DNA of 64,000 nt from Flaviflagellibacter sp963786225 (GCA_963786225.1 CAWAYQ010000029.1:94361-158360), one strand, 5' to 3'. Shown: positions 34,981 to 43,816, counted from the first letter of the stretch. The notes: generated by a model not told the origin, from the sequence alone. Numbers and translations: made by a program.

Positions 34981-35967
34981 ATGACGAAAACCATCGCACT
35001 TATCACGACCGGCGGAACCATCGCCTCGCGCTTCGACACGACGCACGGTGATGTTCGCGCCAATACGGGCGGCCATGAGTTGTTGAGCGGTTTGCCGGAC
35101 CTGCCAGCGGATATTGCCGTGGAGGTCATCGACTTCTGCAACGTCAACTCCTTCGCTTTGGATATCGAAACCTCCTTCCGCCTCGCGAAGAAGGTCGGGG
35201 ATATGCTGACGCGGCCCGACGTTGCGGGCGCGGTGGTGACCCACGGCACGGACACGCTCGAGGAAAGCGCGTTTCTCGCGGATGTGGTCGTCGGCTCGCA
35301 AAAGCCCATCGTGTTCACCGGCGCGCAGCGTAGCGCGGACGCGTTGGACGGCGACGGCCCTGCCAACATCGCCAATTCGATCCACGTCGTGGCTTCCGAA
35401 GACGCCATCGGGCTCGGCGCCCTGATCTGTTTCGACGAGGAGATCCACGCCGCGCGCGATGGCACCAAGACCCACACATCGCGGGTCGGCACGTTCCAGT
35501 CCGCCGAGCACGGCAAACTGGGCGATGTCGATCAGGGTCGCGTGATCCTGCACCGGGCGCCACGGCTCCGGGCGCATGTGCCGGCGGACCGGATCGAATC
35601 CCGCGTCGATCTTATCAAGCTAGCGCTGGGAATGGACGCACGATTCCTCCGCTACGCGATCGAGAGCGGCGCGAAAGGCGTGGTCATCGAGGCGTTTGGG
35701 CGCGGCAATGTCACGCCGGATGTTCTTGCCGGCATACGCGAAGCGATCGCCCGGAATATCCCGGTCATCATTACATCGCGTTTGCCGCAGGGCAGGGTGC
35801 AACCGATCTATGGCGGGGGCGCGGGCGGCCGGGACGTCTTCGACGCCGGCGCGATCTTTGCCGGCGATCTCAGCGGCATCAAGGCGCGCATCCTGCTTGC
35901 AGTCCTGCTCGGCGCCGAAACGGACGATGCCGGGATTCGCGCGGCATTCGGCGTCATCGCCGGTTAA
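34981..35967 (+). CDS. Type II-like L-asparaginase / amidohydrolase
   Basis: A 328-residue asparaginase-family enzyme that removes ammonia from an amide. The two catalytic threonine motifs are present: TTGGTIAS (Thr13) and HGTDTLEES (Thr90, Asp91). No signal peptide is seen, so it acts in the cytosol. It has the C-terminal GRGNVTPDVLAGIREAI region typical of the family. In this cluster the actual amide may not be asparagine, since the genes around it code for an unusual dicarboxylate-type pathway. A small piece of a close relative lies at 17715-17785. Confidence 0.87.
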   Translation: MTKTIALITTGGTIASRFDTTHGDVRANTGGHELLSGLPDLPADIAVEVIDFCNVNSFALDIETSFRLAKKVGDMLTRPDVAGAVVTHGTDTLEESAFLADVVVGSQKPIVFTGAQRSADALDGDGPANIANSIHVVASEDAIGLGALICFDEEIHAARDGTKTHTSRVGTFQSAEHGKLGDVDQGRVILHRAPRLRAHVPADRIESRVDLIKLALGMDARFLRYAIESGAKGVVIEAFGRGNVTPDVLAGIREAIARNIPVIITSRLPQGRVQPIYGGGAGGRDVFDAGAIFAGDLSGIKARILLAVLLGAETDDAGIRAAFGVIAG

Positions 35968-35986
35968 CATCAAGAGGGAGGTCTCC

Positions 35987-36868
35987 ATGGCCAAGGACAT
36001 CATCTGTGCGTTCGGCGTCGACATCGACGCGGTGGCGGGCTGGCTCGGCTCCTATGGCGGCGAGGATTTACCCGACGACATTTCTCGCGGCCTTTTCGCG
36101 GGCGAGGTCGGAGTTCCGCGCCTCGTCAAGCTGTTCGACCGCATGGGCGTGAAGGCGACGTTCTTTGCGCCCGGCCATTCGGTCGAGACCTTCCCGGAGC
36201 AGATGAAGGAAATCGTGGCGGCCGGCCATGAAGTGGGCGTTCACGGCTACAGCCACGAGAACCCCATAGCCATGACGCCCGAGCAGGAAGAAATCGTGCT
36301 CGACCGCTGCATCAAGCTTATAACCGAGGTCACGGGAAAGGCGCCGACCGGGTACGTCGCGCCGTGGTGGGAGTTCAGTCCTGTTACCAACGAACTCCTG
36401 CTGAAAAAGGGAATCAAATACGACCACAGCCTGATGCACCGCGATTTCGAGCCCTATTATGTGCGCGTCGGCGACACTTGGAACAAGATCGATTATTCGA
36501 AGCATCCCGACACCTGGATGAAGCCGCTGGTGCGCGGGCAGGAGACGAACCTCATCGAGATTCCGGCGAGCTGGTATCTCGACGATTTGCCGCCAATGAT
36601 GTTCATCAAGAAGTCGCCGAACAGCCACGGCTTCGTTAATCCGCGCGACATCGAGGAGATGTGGCGCGACCAGTTCGACTGGGTCTATCGCGAAATGGAC
36701 TACGCTGTATTTACGATGACGATCCATCCCGACGTCGCAGGACGACCGCAGGTCCTGCTCATGCTGGAGCGGCTGTTCAAGCACATATCCGGGCATGAGG
36801 GCGTGCGCTTCATGACGTTCGATCAGATCGCGGACGATTTCGCGAAGCGCTCGCCGCGCAAGAAGTAG
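35987..36868 (+). CDS. Polysaccharide-deacetylase-fold hydrolase (PuuE/PgdA-like)
   Basis: A 293-residue metal-dependent hydrolase of the NodB fold, without a signal peptide. The metal site is visible as an early Asp (GVDIDAVAGWLGSYG) and the HxxxH block VHGYSHENPIA, with CDA-like AAGHEVGVHGYS. It is close to the helicobacter peptidoglycan deacetylase/allantoinase PuuE group, in which the fold acts on cyclic ureides or N-acyl groups rather than on polymers. AGAGGGAGG precedes ATG 35987. With asparaginase, hydantoinase and a COG0523 GTPase around it, an amide or ureide substrate is more likely than a polysaccharide. Confidence 0.82.
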   Translation: MAKDIICAFGVDIDAVAGWLGSYGGEDLPDDISRGLFAGEVGVPRLVKLFDRMGVKATFFAPGHSVETFPEQMKEIVAAGHEVGVHGYSHENPIAMTPEQEEIVLDRCIKLITEVTGKAPTGYVAPWWEFSPVTNELLLKKGIKYDHSLMHRDFEPYYVRVGDTWNKIDYSKHPDTWMKPLVRGQETNLIEIPASWYLDDLPPMMFIKKSPNSHGFVNPRDIEEMWRDQFDWVYREMDYAVFTMTIHPDVAGRPQVLLMLERLFKHISGHEGVRFMTFDQIADDFAKRSPRKK

Positions 36869-36875
36869 ACGCGCG

Positions 36876-37187
36876 ATGTGCGGCCTCTGCGGCGTGCTGG
36901 GGGCTTCGGCCCATTGGTCCGAGGGCGTCGCATTGCCTGGAGGGGGAACAGCGCCCTGGATGCGCCGGCAGGCGCGGCTTAGATCCGTCGCGCTCGCCAA
37001 TGCCGTGACAGCGCAGCGCGGCGTGGAGGTCCGGGACTGGCAGGGAACGATGCTGGTCGTGACCGGGCCGACGGGTCGCAGCGAACTCGCGCAGGGGCTG
37101 GACGATCTGTGGCCCAAGATCGAGGTCGTGCTGGGCGGCACTGTCGACCCCCTGGATCCCGTTCTGCTGGCCACGCTGGATGGATGA
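36876..37187 (+). CDS. Small MCGLCG-motif protein linked to COG0523 GTPase
   Basis: A 103-residue protein, start MCGLCGVLGASAHW. The Cys-Gly pairs at the N terminus look like those of class II glutamine amidotransferases (MCGI), but the rest has no amidotransferase fold. From memory I have seen similar small proteins next to COG0523 genes; I cannot name a family. It overlaps the GTPase start by 8 bp and follows the deacetylase gene by 7 bp, so the three are translated together. A role in metal delivery or as a cofactor-binding partner is inferred only. Confidence 0.6.
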   Translation: MCGLCGVLGASAHWSEGVALPGGGTAPWMRRQARLRSVALANAVTAQRGVEVRDWQGTMLVVTGPTGRSELAQGLDDLWPKIEVVLGGTVDPLDPVLLATLDG

Positions 37188-38265
37188 GACGAACCCAATC
37201 CCCGTCAACCTGATCACCGGCTTCCTCGGCAGCGGGAAGACCACTCTGTTGCGCAACATCCTGGCGTCGCCAGCCTTCGCCAATGCCGCTGTGCTCATCA
37301 ACGAGTTCGGCGAAGCCGGTCTCGATCACCTCCTCGTGGAGCGGATCGACGACACCACGGTGCTGCTCGAAAACGGCTGCATCTGCTGCTCGGTACGCGA
37401 CGATCTGAAAGCGGCTCTGGTGGCCCTGATCGGACGTCGCGGGAAAAACGGCGTGCCGGCCTTCGACCGCGTGCTGATCGAGACGACCGGGCTGGCCGAT
37501 CCGGTGCCGGTGATCGCGACATTGATGCGGGACATGATGCTGCGCCATCATTTCCGGCTCGGAAACGTGGTCGCGACGGTCGATGCCGTGCACGGGCTGA
37601 AAGGTCTGCGCGAGCATGTGCAGATCGCGCGCCAGGTCGCGGTCGCCGACCGCATTCTTCTGACAAAGACCGATCTTGCGCCGCCCGCGGCGGTCTCGCA
37701 TCTCGGCAAGGCTTTGGCCGAGATCAATTCGAGCGCGCCGATCGTACATGTCATGCATGGCGCAACTGACTACGCACGGCTGATCGGCGACGACGTCTAC
37801 GATCCCGCCACGAAATCCGGGGAGGTTACGCGCTGGCTCCTGGATCCATCCGGGCAGGCGCCGGACGAGGGAGGCCTGCGGCCTGGGCGCAACCGCAGGG
37901 GCCGCGGGTTCAGGGCCGAACCCGCCGGAGATGCCGAAGCGCACGGGCTTCCGGCCACTCTGTTCATCACGCTGGACGAGCCGGTGGAATGGGCGGCCTT
38001 CGGGCTCTGGCTCAGCCTCCTCGTGGCTCGGCACGGCGACAAGATTTTGCGCATCAAGGGCATCGTGAATGTCGAGAGCAGCGAGACGCCGGTCGTGGTC
38101 CATGGCGTTCAATCGTTGCTGCATCCCGCCGAGCATCTCAAGGAATGGCCGGCGGGCCCGCGTGCGACGCGGCTGGTCCTGATTGTGCACGGCCTCGATA
38201 CCCGGCTGTTCGAGCCCTCCCTGCGAGCGTTTCTCGCTCTTGGTGCGAAAACCCGCGGGTCGTAG
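37180..38265 (+). CDS. COG0523/CobW-family GTPase
   Basis: A 361-residue P-loop GTPase: Walker A GFLGSGKTT, INEFGEAGLDHLL, the metal-binding CxCC motif (GCICCSVRDD), Walker B region VLIETTGLADP and TKTDLAPP for guanine binding. A long low-complexity insert with GRNRRGRGFR and further Arg lies near residues 230-245, and the CobW C-terminal domain follows. Family members deliver metals (Zn, Co, Fe) to target enzymes. The targets here are probably metal-dependent hydrolases of the same operon, such as the deacetylase-fold enzyme and the (truncated) hydantoinase. Confidence 0.88.
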   Translation: MDETNPIPVNLITGFLGSGKTTLLRNILASPAFANAAVLINEFGEAGLDHLLVERIDDTTVLLENGCICCSVRDDLKAALVALIGRRGKNGVPAFDRVLIETTGLADPVPVIATLMRDMMLRHHFRLGNVVATVDAVHGLKGLREHVQIARQVAVADRILLTKTDLAPPAAVSHLGKALAEINSSAPIVHVMHGATDYARLIGDDVYDPATKSGEVTRWLLDPSGQAPDEGGLRPGRNRRGRGFRAEPAGDAEAHGLPATLFITLDEPVEWAAFGLWLSLLVARHGDKILRIKGIVNVESSETPVVVHGVQSLLHPAEHLKEWPAGPRATRLVLIVHGLDTRLFEPSLRAFLALGAKTRGS

Positions 38266-38396
38266 GCCACCGACTAGCCTTCTCGCTCTTGAGATGGCGG
38301 TGAGTCCATGTTCAGGGAATGGGCTGAAAGCGAAGAGTGACAGGCTATCGCGTGACCGCGGAGCTGCGCACTTTGCGGTCACACGCCGGCAGCGCC

Positions 38397-38438
38397 TGAC
38401 CGAGAGGCGCACGCCAGGCGGCGAGCGCCTCTCGGTCA
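38397..38438. repeat. Palindromic repeat upstream of hydantoinase
   Basis: A perfect 14-bp inverted repeat (TGACCGAGAGGCGC with GCGCCTCTCGGTCA) and a 14-nt loop containing CACGCC. Its stem sequence GAGGCGCACGCC is repeated at the palindrome that ends the hydantoinase (39463-39491). The two may be copies of one mobile palindromic element or terminator. Confidence 0.6.
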
Positions 38439-38501
38439 ATGCTCAGACGTTCGAGCGGGGCTTGCGCAAAGCGTAGCAATCATTCCGCCGAGGAGGGCAC
38501 G

Positions 38502-39464
38502 TTGGCTTCATTCGACACGATTATCCGTGGTGGCCAAGTGGCCACCGCGTCCGACGTCTTCTCCTGCGAGATCGGTATCCGGGACGGGCGGATCGCGGCG
38601 CTTGGGCACGATCTCGGATCGGCGGACGAGATTATCGATGCGGCCGGCAGATGGGTTCTGCCTGGCGGCATCGACAGCCATGTCCACATCTCGCAGCCTT
38701 CGGGCGAAGGGATCGTCATGGCCGATGATTTCGAATCCGGAACGCGCTCGGCGGCGTTCGGCGGCAACACGACGATCTTGCCGTTCTGCCTTCAGGAGAA
38801 GGGGCAATCGCTACGCGAGGCCCTGAAGCTCTATCACGCCAATGCCGAAGGCGAATGCTATGTGGACATTTCCTTCCACCTGATCATCGCCGATCCAACC
38901 GAGCGAGTACTAGGGCAGGAACTTCCGGCATTGGTGGAGGACGGCTACTCCTCGTTCAAGGTGTTCATGACCTATGAAAGTCTGAAACTGAGTGATCTTG
39001 AAATGCTCAATGTGATGGCGGTGGCACGCGAAACCCGCGCGCTCGTGATGGTGCATGCCGAGAACAACGACGCCATCCGCTTCCTGACCGACAAACTGGA
39101 ACGCGCCGGCAATTTTGCCCCGGCATTCCACGCGGCTTCGCGCCCGGCCGTGGTGGAACGGGAGGCAACCCATCGTGCGATTTCACTTGCCGAAATCGCA
39201 GACGTGCCGGTGATGATCGTTCATGTCTCCAATCGTGAATCCATGGAAGAAATTCGACGCGCGCAGCAGAAAGGTCTGAAAGTCTTCGGCGAGACGTGTC
39301 CGCAATATCTCGTCCTTACGGGAAAGAACCTTGAAGGGCTGAATATGGAGGGCGCCAAATATGTGTGCTCGCCGCCGCCGCGCGACGTGGCGAGCCAAGT
39401 CGCCTGCTGGGAAGGAATCGAACAAGGCGTTTTCTCGGTGTTTTCATCAGACCATTGTCCGTGA
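38502..39464 (+). pseudogene. Dihydropyrimidinase/D-hydantoinase, C-terminus lost
   Basis: A 320-residue protein that begins as a normal cyclic amidohydrolase (IIRGGQVATA, GIDSHVHISQP, carboxylated-Lys region SSFKVFMTYESL, IVHVSN, FGETCPQYLVL). It stops immediately after the last metal-site Asp (VFSSDHCP). Full enzymes are about 460-480 residues, so the final third, including the substrate-closing loop and the small domain, is missing. The stop is formed within a palindrome (39463-39491), which also acts as the end of the transcript. The start is TTG 38502 with GAGGAGGG upstream. It is last in the cluster II run, about 236 bp after the GTPase. Confidence 0.85.
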
Positions 39465-39491
39465 GGCGCACGCCCAGCCGGCGTGCGCCTC
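39463..39491. terminator. Palindrome between convergent hydantoinase and enolase-like genes
   Basis: A perfect 12-bp stem (GAGGCGCACGCC, GGCGTGCGCCTC) with a 5-nt CAGCC loop. The TGA of the truncated hydantoinase lies at its left edge. It can end transcription from both sides. The same GAGGCGCACGCC arm occurs at 38404-38415. Confidence 0.6.
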
Positions 39492-39500
39492 TCGTCCGCC

Positions 39501-40628
39501 CTAGTTTTCGACGGCCAGATCGAGGATGCCGGATTTGGGCGTGAAGCCCAGGCCGGGAGCCTCCGGCAGCGTGAGCGTGCCATTCGCGGAGGGATTTTCC
39601 GCGCCGTCGAAGAGCGACGTCACGCATGCCCAGCCCTGAAGATGAAATTCCACCCGGCCGTCCTGCGCGACACCGCCGAGCAGGTGCATGTTCAGATGCG
39701 GATAGTTGCCGCCCATGGAAAGCGGAACGTTGAAGGCCTTTGCCAGCGCGGCGGCTTTGACGCCCTGTGTGTAACCGCCGATGTCGCGGACATTCGGCTG
39801 CAGGTAGTCGACGGCATCGAGCATCAGGAATTCGCGCAGATACATCAAGTCGCCGGTCCCGGTGCTGCCGGCCGCCATCGGAATGGTCGTCTGGTTCCGC
39901 AAGCGGGCAAGAAGGCGCGGATCGCCCTGGATGAACGGATCTTCGAACCAGGTCAGGTCGTAAGGCTCGGCGAGCTTCGCGAGCTTTAGAGCCTGCGGAT
40001 AGTGAAGGCTCTTGTTGCCGTCGATCATCAGTTCGATGTCGGGGCCGATGGCCTCGCGGACCTTTCGTATCCGGGTGATGTCCTTGGCGATGGTTTTGTC
40101 GTTCGGCGGAACCCAGCTGCCGTGAACGCCGGCGAGCGTCGAGCCGACGGTCAACTTCAGCCGTTTCTGGCCGTCCTTGACGAGTTGCTTGGCCAGTTCG
40201 ACGAGCTGGTCGTCGTCGAAAAACGGAAAGCCGAATGTGATGTAGGCCGGAATCTCTTTCTGCGCGCCGCCGAGCAGTTTCCAGATCGGCGAGCCGAGCG
40301 CTTTTCCCTTCAGGTCCCAGAGCGCGATGTCGATCAGGCTGGTCGCGTGACTCCAGGCGCTCATGAAATATTTGGCCGTGGCCCAGAACAGGACGTTGCG
40401 AACTTCTTCAGGACGCGAGGCATCCATTCCGATCATCATCGGGCCGGCTTCGCGATTGACGTACTCGCGCACGCCATGGCGCATTGGCGAGGTCGAAAGC
40501 GCGTGACCCTTTAGGCCATCCTCGGTTTCGATCTCGACGAAATTGCCCCACTGATGCTGGGTTCCTTCGATCAGCGGAGCTTTGTAAGGCATCCGCAGAA
40601 TCCAGCACGTGACCTTGGCAATTTTCAT
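39501..40628 (-). CDS. Enolase-superfamily protein (mandelate racemase/muconate lactonizing group)
   Basis: A 375-residue protein with the N-terminal capping domain and the barrel. Candidate catalytic elements: the KxK motif KRLKLTVG, first metal Asp in MIDGNKS and second ligand Glu in WFEDPF. The third ligand position, normally a Glu in an AAGE motif, reads AAGSTGTGD, so the metal site may be changed or the enzyme reshaped. GGGAAAAGCG lies before ATG 40628. It is the last gene of a minus-strand set with two MmgE/PrpD proteins, which suggests work on a hydroxy acid or its dehydration product. Confidence 0.8.
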   Translation of the reverse strand: MKIAKVTCWILRMPYKAPLIEGTQHQWGNFVEIETEDGLKGHALSTSPMRHGVREYVNREAGPMMIGMDASRPEEVRNVLFWATAKYFMSAWSHATSLIDIALWDLKGKALGSPIWKLLGGAQKEIPAYITFGFPFFDDDQLVELAKQLVKDGQKRLKLTVGSTLAGVHGSWVPPNDKTIAKDITRIRKVREAIGPDIELMIDGNKSLHYPQALKLAKLAEPYDLTWFEDPFIQGDPRLLARLRNQTTIPMAAGSTGTGDLMYLREFLMLDAVDYLQPNVRDIGGYTQGVKAAALAKAFNVPLSMGGNYPHLNMHLLGGVAQDGRVEFHLQGWACVTSLFDGAENPSANGTLTLPEAPGLGFTPKSGILDLAVEN

Positions 40629-40719
40629 CGCTTTTCCCGTATCTCCACTTGCGTCGGTCGATCGTGTTACGCGTGTTGACATGCTCTTCGCTCCCCAAGA
40701 CAGAAGTTGCTCTGTGTGG

Positions 40720-42102
40720 CTATCGTTGTCCTTGAAGAAGCGTCCGCAGATCAAGAACGTTGGATACTTTTTCGATCGCGGCGAAGCGGTCGACAAGATC
40801 TTTGCCGGTTGCCTTCCCGATTATCGGGCAGACAAGGTCGAGGCACTTCTCGATGACCTCTTCGTTGGTCATGCGATTGGCTGGCGTGCCCTTGACCGCA
40901 TGGGTGCGATGCGTGACTTCCTTCCCATCGGTGGTGCGGATGGTGATGATCACTTGGCGGGGCGGCAGCGCGGTGGTCAACTCGGCATTGGGAACGAGTT
41001 TGATCTTCTCGCGGATTCGGACGACCTTCGGATCGGTCATGCGGTCATGGCTGTGCGCATTGTCGAAACCCAGCGTGCCATCGACGAGGAGCAGCGCGAT
41101 CAAGTGCTGCACGTTGATGTTGGGCATCGTCCGGCTGTCGACGAGGCTCGCCCGATCGTCCGGCAGTTCCGCGACGATCGACTCGACTTTGTCGGCGGTC
41201 ACCCCGTGCTTCTTCGTCAACACTTCGATGGCGTCCATCGCGCCCTGGATCGGCGATCCAACGCACCATTTCTTGATGCTCGCCTCCATGATCTCGTAAC
41301 GGCTGCCCAGGCCCGCCGAGAATTCTTCGGGCCGGGGATCGTTCGAGAATGCAGTGAAGAAATTGTTGTGGCCCGAAAGCGCGTCGCCGACGCCGGTAAA
41401 GCCGGCGGAAACCATGGTCGCTGCCGACATGGCGTTGCGCGCGGTCATGCCGGCGAAGTCGAACGATTTTTCGATGTGTTTGTCGTCGCGCGCCCAGCAC
41501 TGGACGCCCGAGGCCTGCTGCACGGTGTAGGATAGCTGATAGCGAATCTGCTCGGGCGTGTGGCCCATAAGTGCGGCCGCCGCGGCCGAGCCTCCGAACA
41601 ATGTGCCGACGCTGTGCGAGCTATGGCCACCCGCATAAAGTTTTCGCGGTCCCATCGAAAGATTGGCGCGGACGCCAACGTCGTAACCAAGGATCACCGC
41701 CTTCAGCAGGTCGAGTCCGCTGCTGCCGGAAATCTCGGCCGCGGCGAGGGCCGATGGAACGATGCCGCAACCGGGATGAAAGCGGCCTCCGAGATGAGAG
41801 TCATCGGTCTCGTCGGCGTGGGCAGACATCCCGTTCGCGAATGCTGCGTTGACAGGGTTGGTCAGAACATCGGAACCGATAACGGTGCAGGCCGGTGTGC
41901 CGCCGAGCGTCTGTACATATCTAATCCCGGCCACGCCCGCGTCCAGGCGCGATCCGGAAACGATCGCGGCAATCGTATCAAGCAGGTGTTGGCGGCCTTT
42001 TTCCAGCACGTCCTCCGGAACTTTCCGGTCGAGCGCGCCATGGATGTAGTTGGAGAGCTCGTTCATCACGTCCGACACGGGTTCGTGCGTATGCGTTTCC
42101 AT
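40720..42102 (-). CDS. MmgE/PrpD-family dehydratase-like protein
   Basis: A 460-residue protein of the MmgE/PrpD family (2-methylcitrate dehydratase and itaconate/aconitate decarboxylase relatives). Typical parts are DTIAAIVSGSRLDAG, NAAFANGMSAHADETDDSHL, and HPGCGIVPSALAAAEISG and GHSSHSVGT. GGAG precedes ATG 42102. A second MmgE/PrpD gene lies 31 bp upstream. The pair plus an enolase-superfamily protein points to isomerisation or dehydration of a tri- or dicarboxylate that TTT system 3, transcribed the other way, would import. Confidence 0.85.
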   Translation of the reverse strand: METHTHEPVSDVMNELSNYIHGALDRKVPEDVLEKGRQHLLDTIAAIVSGSRLDAGVAGIRYVQTLGGTPACTVIGSDVLTNPVNAAFANGMSAHADETDDSHLGGRFHPGCGIVPSALAAAEISGSSGLDLLKAVILGYDVGVRANLSMGPRKLYAGGHSSHSVGTLFGGSAAAAALMGHTPEQIRYQLSYTVQQASGVQCWARDDKHIEKSFDFAGMTARNAMSAATMVSAGFTGVGDALSGHNNFFTAFSNDPRPEEFSAGLGSRYEIMEASIKKWCVGSPIQGAMDAIEVLTKKHGVTADKVESIVAELPDDRASLVDSRTMPNINVQHLIALLLVDGTLGFDNAHSHDRMTDPKVVRIREKIKLVPNAELTTALPPRQVIITIRTTDGKEVTHRTHAVKGTPANRMTNEEVIEKCLDLVCPIIGKATGKDLVDRFAAIEKVSNVLDLRTLLQGQR

Positions 42103-42133
42103 CTTTGTCTCCAGCGGCGATTCTATTGGCTGT

Positions 42134-43642
42134 TCAAAAAATACCGGCGGGAATCTTGGCGGTTCCAGCGGTGAAAGCGGCAGCGACTTCGAGATTGAGA
42201 CGCCGGACATCGGACGCGGCAAGCGAGGGGAGGCGCTCGACGAGGTCGACAAAGCGCCGGCGCTCCGCTTCGGTCGATCGGGCCGCCGTCAGGGCCTCGA
42301 GCTTGCGGCAATAATCGGGTCGGTCAAACGGCGACGCACCCCGCGGATGTCCGTTCGCCACGTGGATTTCATCGACGATCATCTGGCCGTTCTTCAGCCG
42401 GATTTCGGCCCGGCCGCCGTGGGCACGCTCGATGCTCTTCGCATCGTCGTAGCGGCGGTTCCATTCCGGGTCCTCGACCGTTTCGATCTTCTGCCAGAGC
42501 GCCACCGTGTCCGGACGATGCACGCGCTCATGAGAATAGCTGGCGTCGTGGTCCCAGCTGCCGTCCTGCAGGGCGACCGCGAACATGAACATGACGCTGT
42601 GGTCGAGTGTCTCCCGGGTCGCGTTTGGGTCCATACGCTGCGGATCGCCGGTGCCTGTCCCTGTCGTACGGTGGGTCATGTGTTTGGTGTAGATGCGGAT
42701 GCTTTCCACCGCTCCGGTGTCAGGCACTTTCGGCTTCATTTTGAACGCGAGGTCGATCAGGGCCTGGCCGTGATAGGCGGCCGAGTGCTCCTTGGTGAAG
42801 GTTTCAAGAATGGCCCGCTTCGGCTCGCCGGGCGCGGGCAGAGGGACGGTATAGCGGGCATCCGGACCGTCGAGCATGCTGGCTATGACGCTTACTTCGC
42901 CCTCATAGATCGGAGACGGAGACGTTGCTCCGCGCATCGCGCGGTCGACGGCCTCGATCGCCATCTTCCCCGCATGAGCGCAGGCGTATGCCTTCCAGCT
43001 CGATATCATGCCGCGACGCGATTGGCGTGTAGCATAGGAGGTGTGAACCGCCTGTTGGATTGCCTGATAGACGGTTGGTACCGGCAGGCGCAGCAGCCGG
43101 CCGATGCCTCCGGCAACGGCGGGCGCAAGATGACCGACATGGTCGATGTGATGGGCATTCAGCGCGATGCCCTTGCAGAGATCGACCTGGATTTCATACG
43201 AGGCCGCGAGCGCGGCGGTAAGATCGGCTCCGCTGCAATTCGCTTGCTGAGCGACCGCGATGATCGGTGAAATACAATCGCCCGGATGGGAGAATTCGAG
43301 ACCGAAGAAGCTGTCGTGAAAATCCAGTTCACGGACCGCGACGGCATTCGCCCAGCCCACCCATTCGGCTGAATAGGTTTTGTCGGAGGGAAGGCCGATG
43401 AGGGTGGCGCCGCCGCTTCGCGGGTGGGCCATCGCCTGAGTATATGCCACCTGAACGGTGCTCCGGTCGACTGCGGCCACCGCAACGGCCGTGTTGTCGA
43501 TGATGCGGTTGATCACCATCTCGGCGACCTCCCGTTCAACCGGCACCGGATCGCATGCGACCGCGGCGAGTTTGTAGGCCAGCTGTTCCTCGACCGGAAT
43601 TGGCGTCCGCGACGGCCAGACTTTAACTTCGTGATCGATCAT
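42134..43642 (-). CDS. MmgE/PrpD-family protein, second paralogue (2-methylcitrate-dehydratase-like)
   Basis: A 502-residue member of the family, clearly different from its neighbour. It has the PrpD-type parts NRIIDNTAVAVAAVDR, NAVAVRELDFHDSFFGLEFS, DLCKGIALNAHHIDHVGHLA and THRTTGTGTGDPQRMDPNATR. This last set matches true 2-methylcitrate dehydratases better than the other protein. The start is ATG 43642; the ribosome binding site is weak. It is the first gene of the minus-strand run and shares a 287-bp divergent promoter gap with TTT system 3. Confidence 0.87.
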   Translation of the reverse strand: MIDHEVKVWPSRTPIPVEEQLAYKLAAVACDPVPVEREVAEMVINRIIDNTAVAVAAVDRSTVQVAYTQAMAHPRSGGATLIGLPSDKTYSAEWVGWANAVAVRELDFHDSFFGLEFSHPGDCISPIIAVAQQANCSGADLTAALAASYEIQVDLCKGIALNAHHIDHVGHLAPAVAGGIGRLLRLPVPTVYQAIQQAVHTSYATRQSRRGMISSWKAYACAHAGKMAIEAVDRAMRGATSPSPIYEGEVSVIASMLDGPDARYTVPLPAPGEPKRAILETFTKEHSAAYHGQALIDLAFKMKPKVPDTGAVESIRIYTKHMTHRTTGTGTGDPQRMDPNATRETLDHSVMFMFAVALQDGSWDHDASYSHERVHRPDTVALWQKIETVEDPEWNRRYDDAKSIERAHGGRAEIRLKNGQMIVDEIHVANGHPRGASPFDRPDYCRKLEALTAARSTEAERRRFVDLVERLPSLAASDVRRLNLEVAAAFTAGTAKIPAGIF

Positions 43643-43816
43643 CGCTTGTCAGCCCTCAGACAGAGTTGGCGCGGCATCGGCGTCTTCTGCCGGCATGCCA
43701 CAATGACGAAAATCCTGAAATATGAAGCTCTTACGAGGGTCGACGGCAAAACTTTGCGGTTGAGACACGTGAATAGCCTACACGTTGCGACGCGGAATGT
43801 AGACGCCAGTATGTGA

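Noticed and set aside
36979..38439. 486-codon open frame on the minus strand
   Set aside because: Antisense to the COG0523 GTPase gene; composition is that of a shadow frame.
38340..38440. Riboswitch upstream of the hydantoinase
   Set aside because: The inverted repeats form simple hairpins without a recognisable aptamer core; a palindromic repeat or terminator explains them better.
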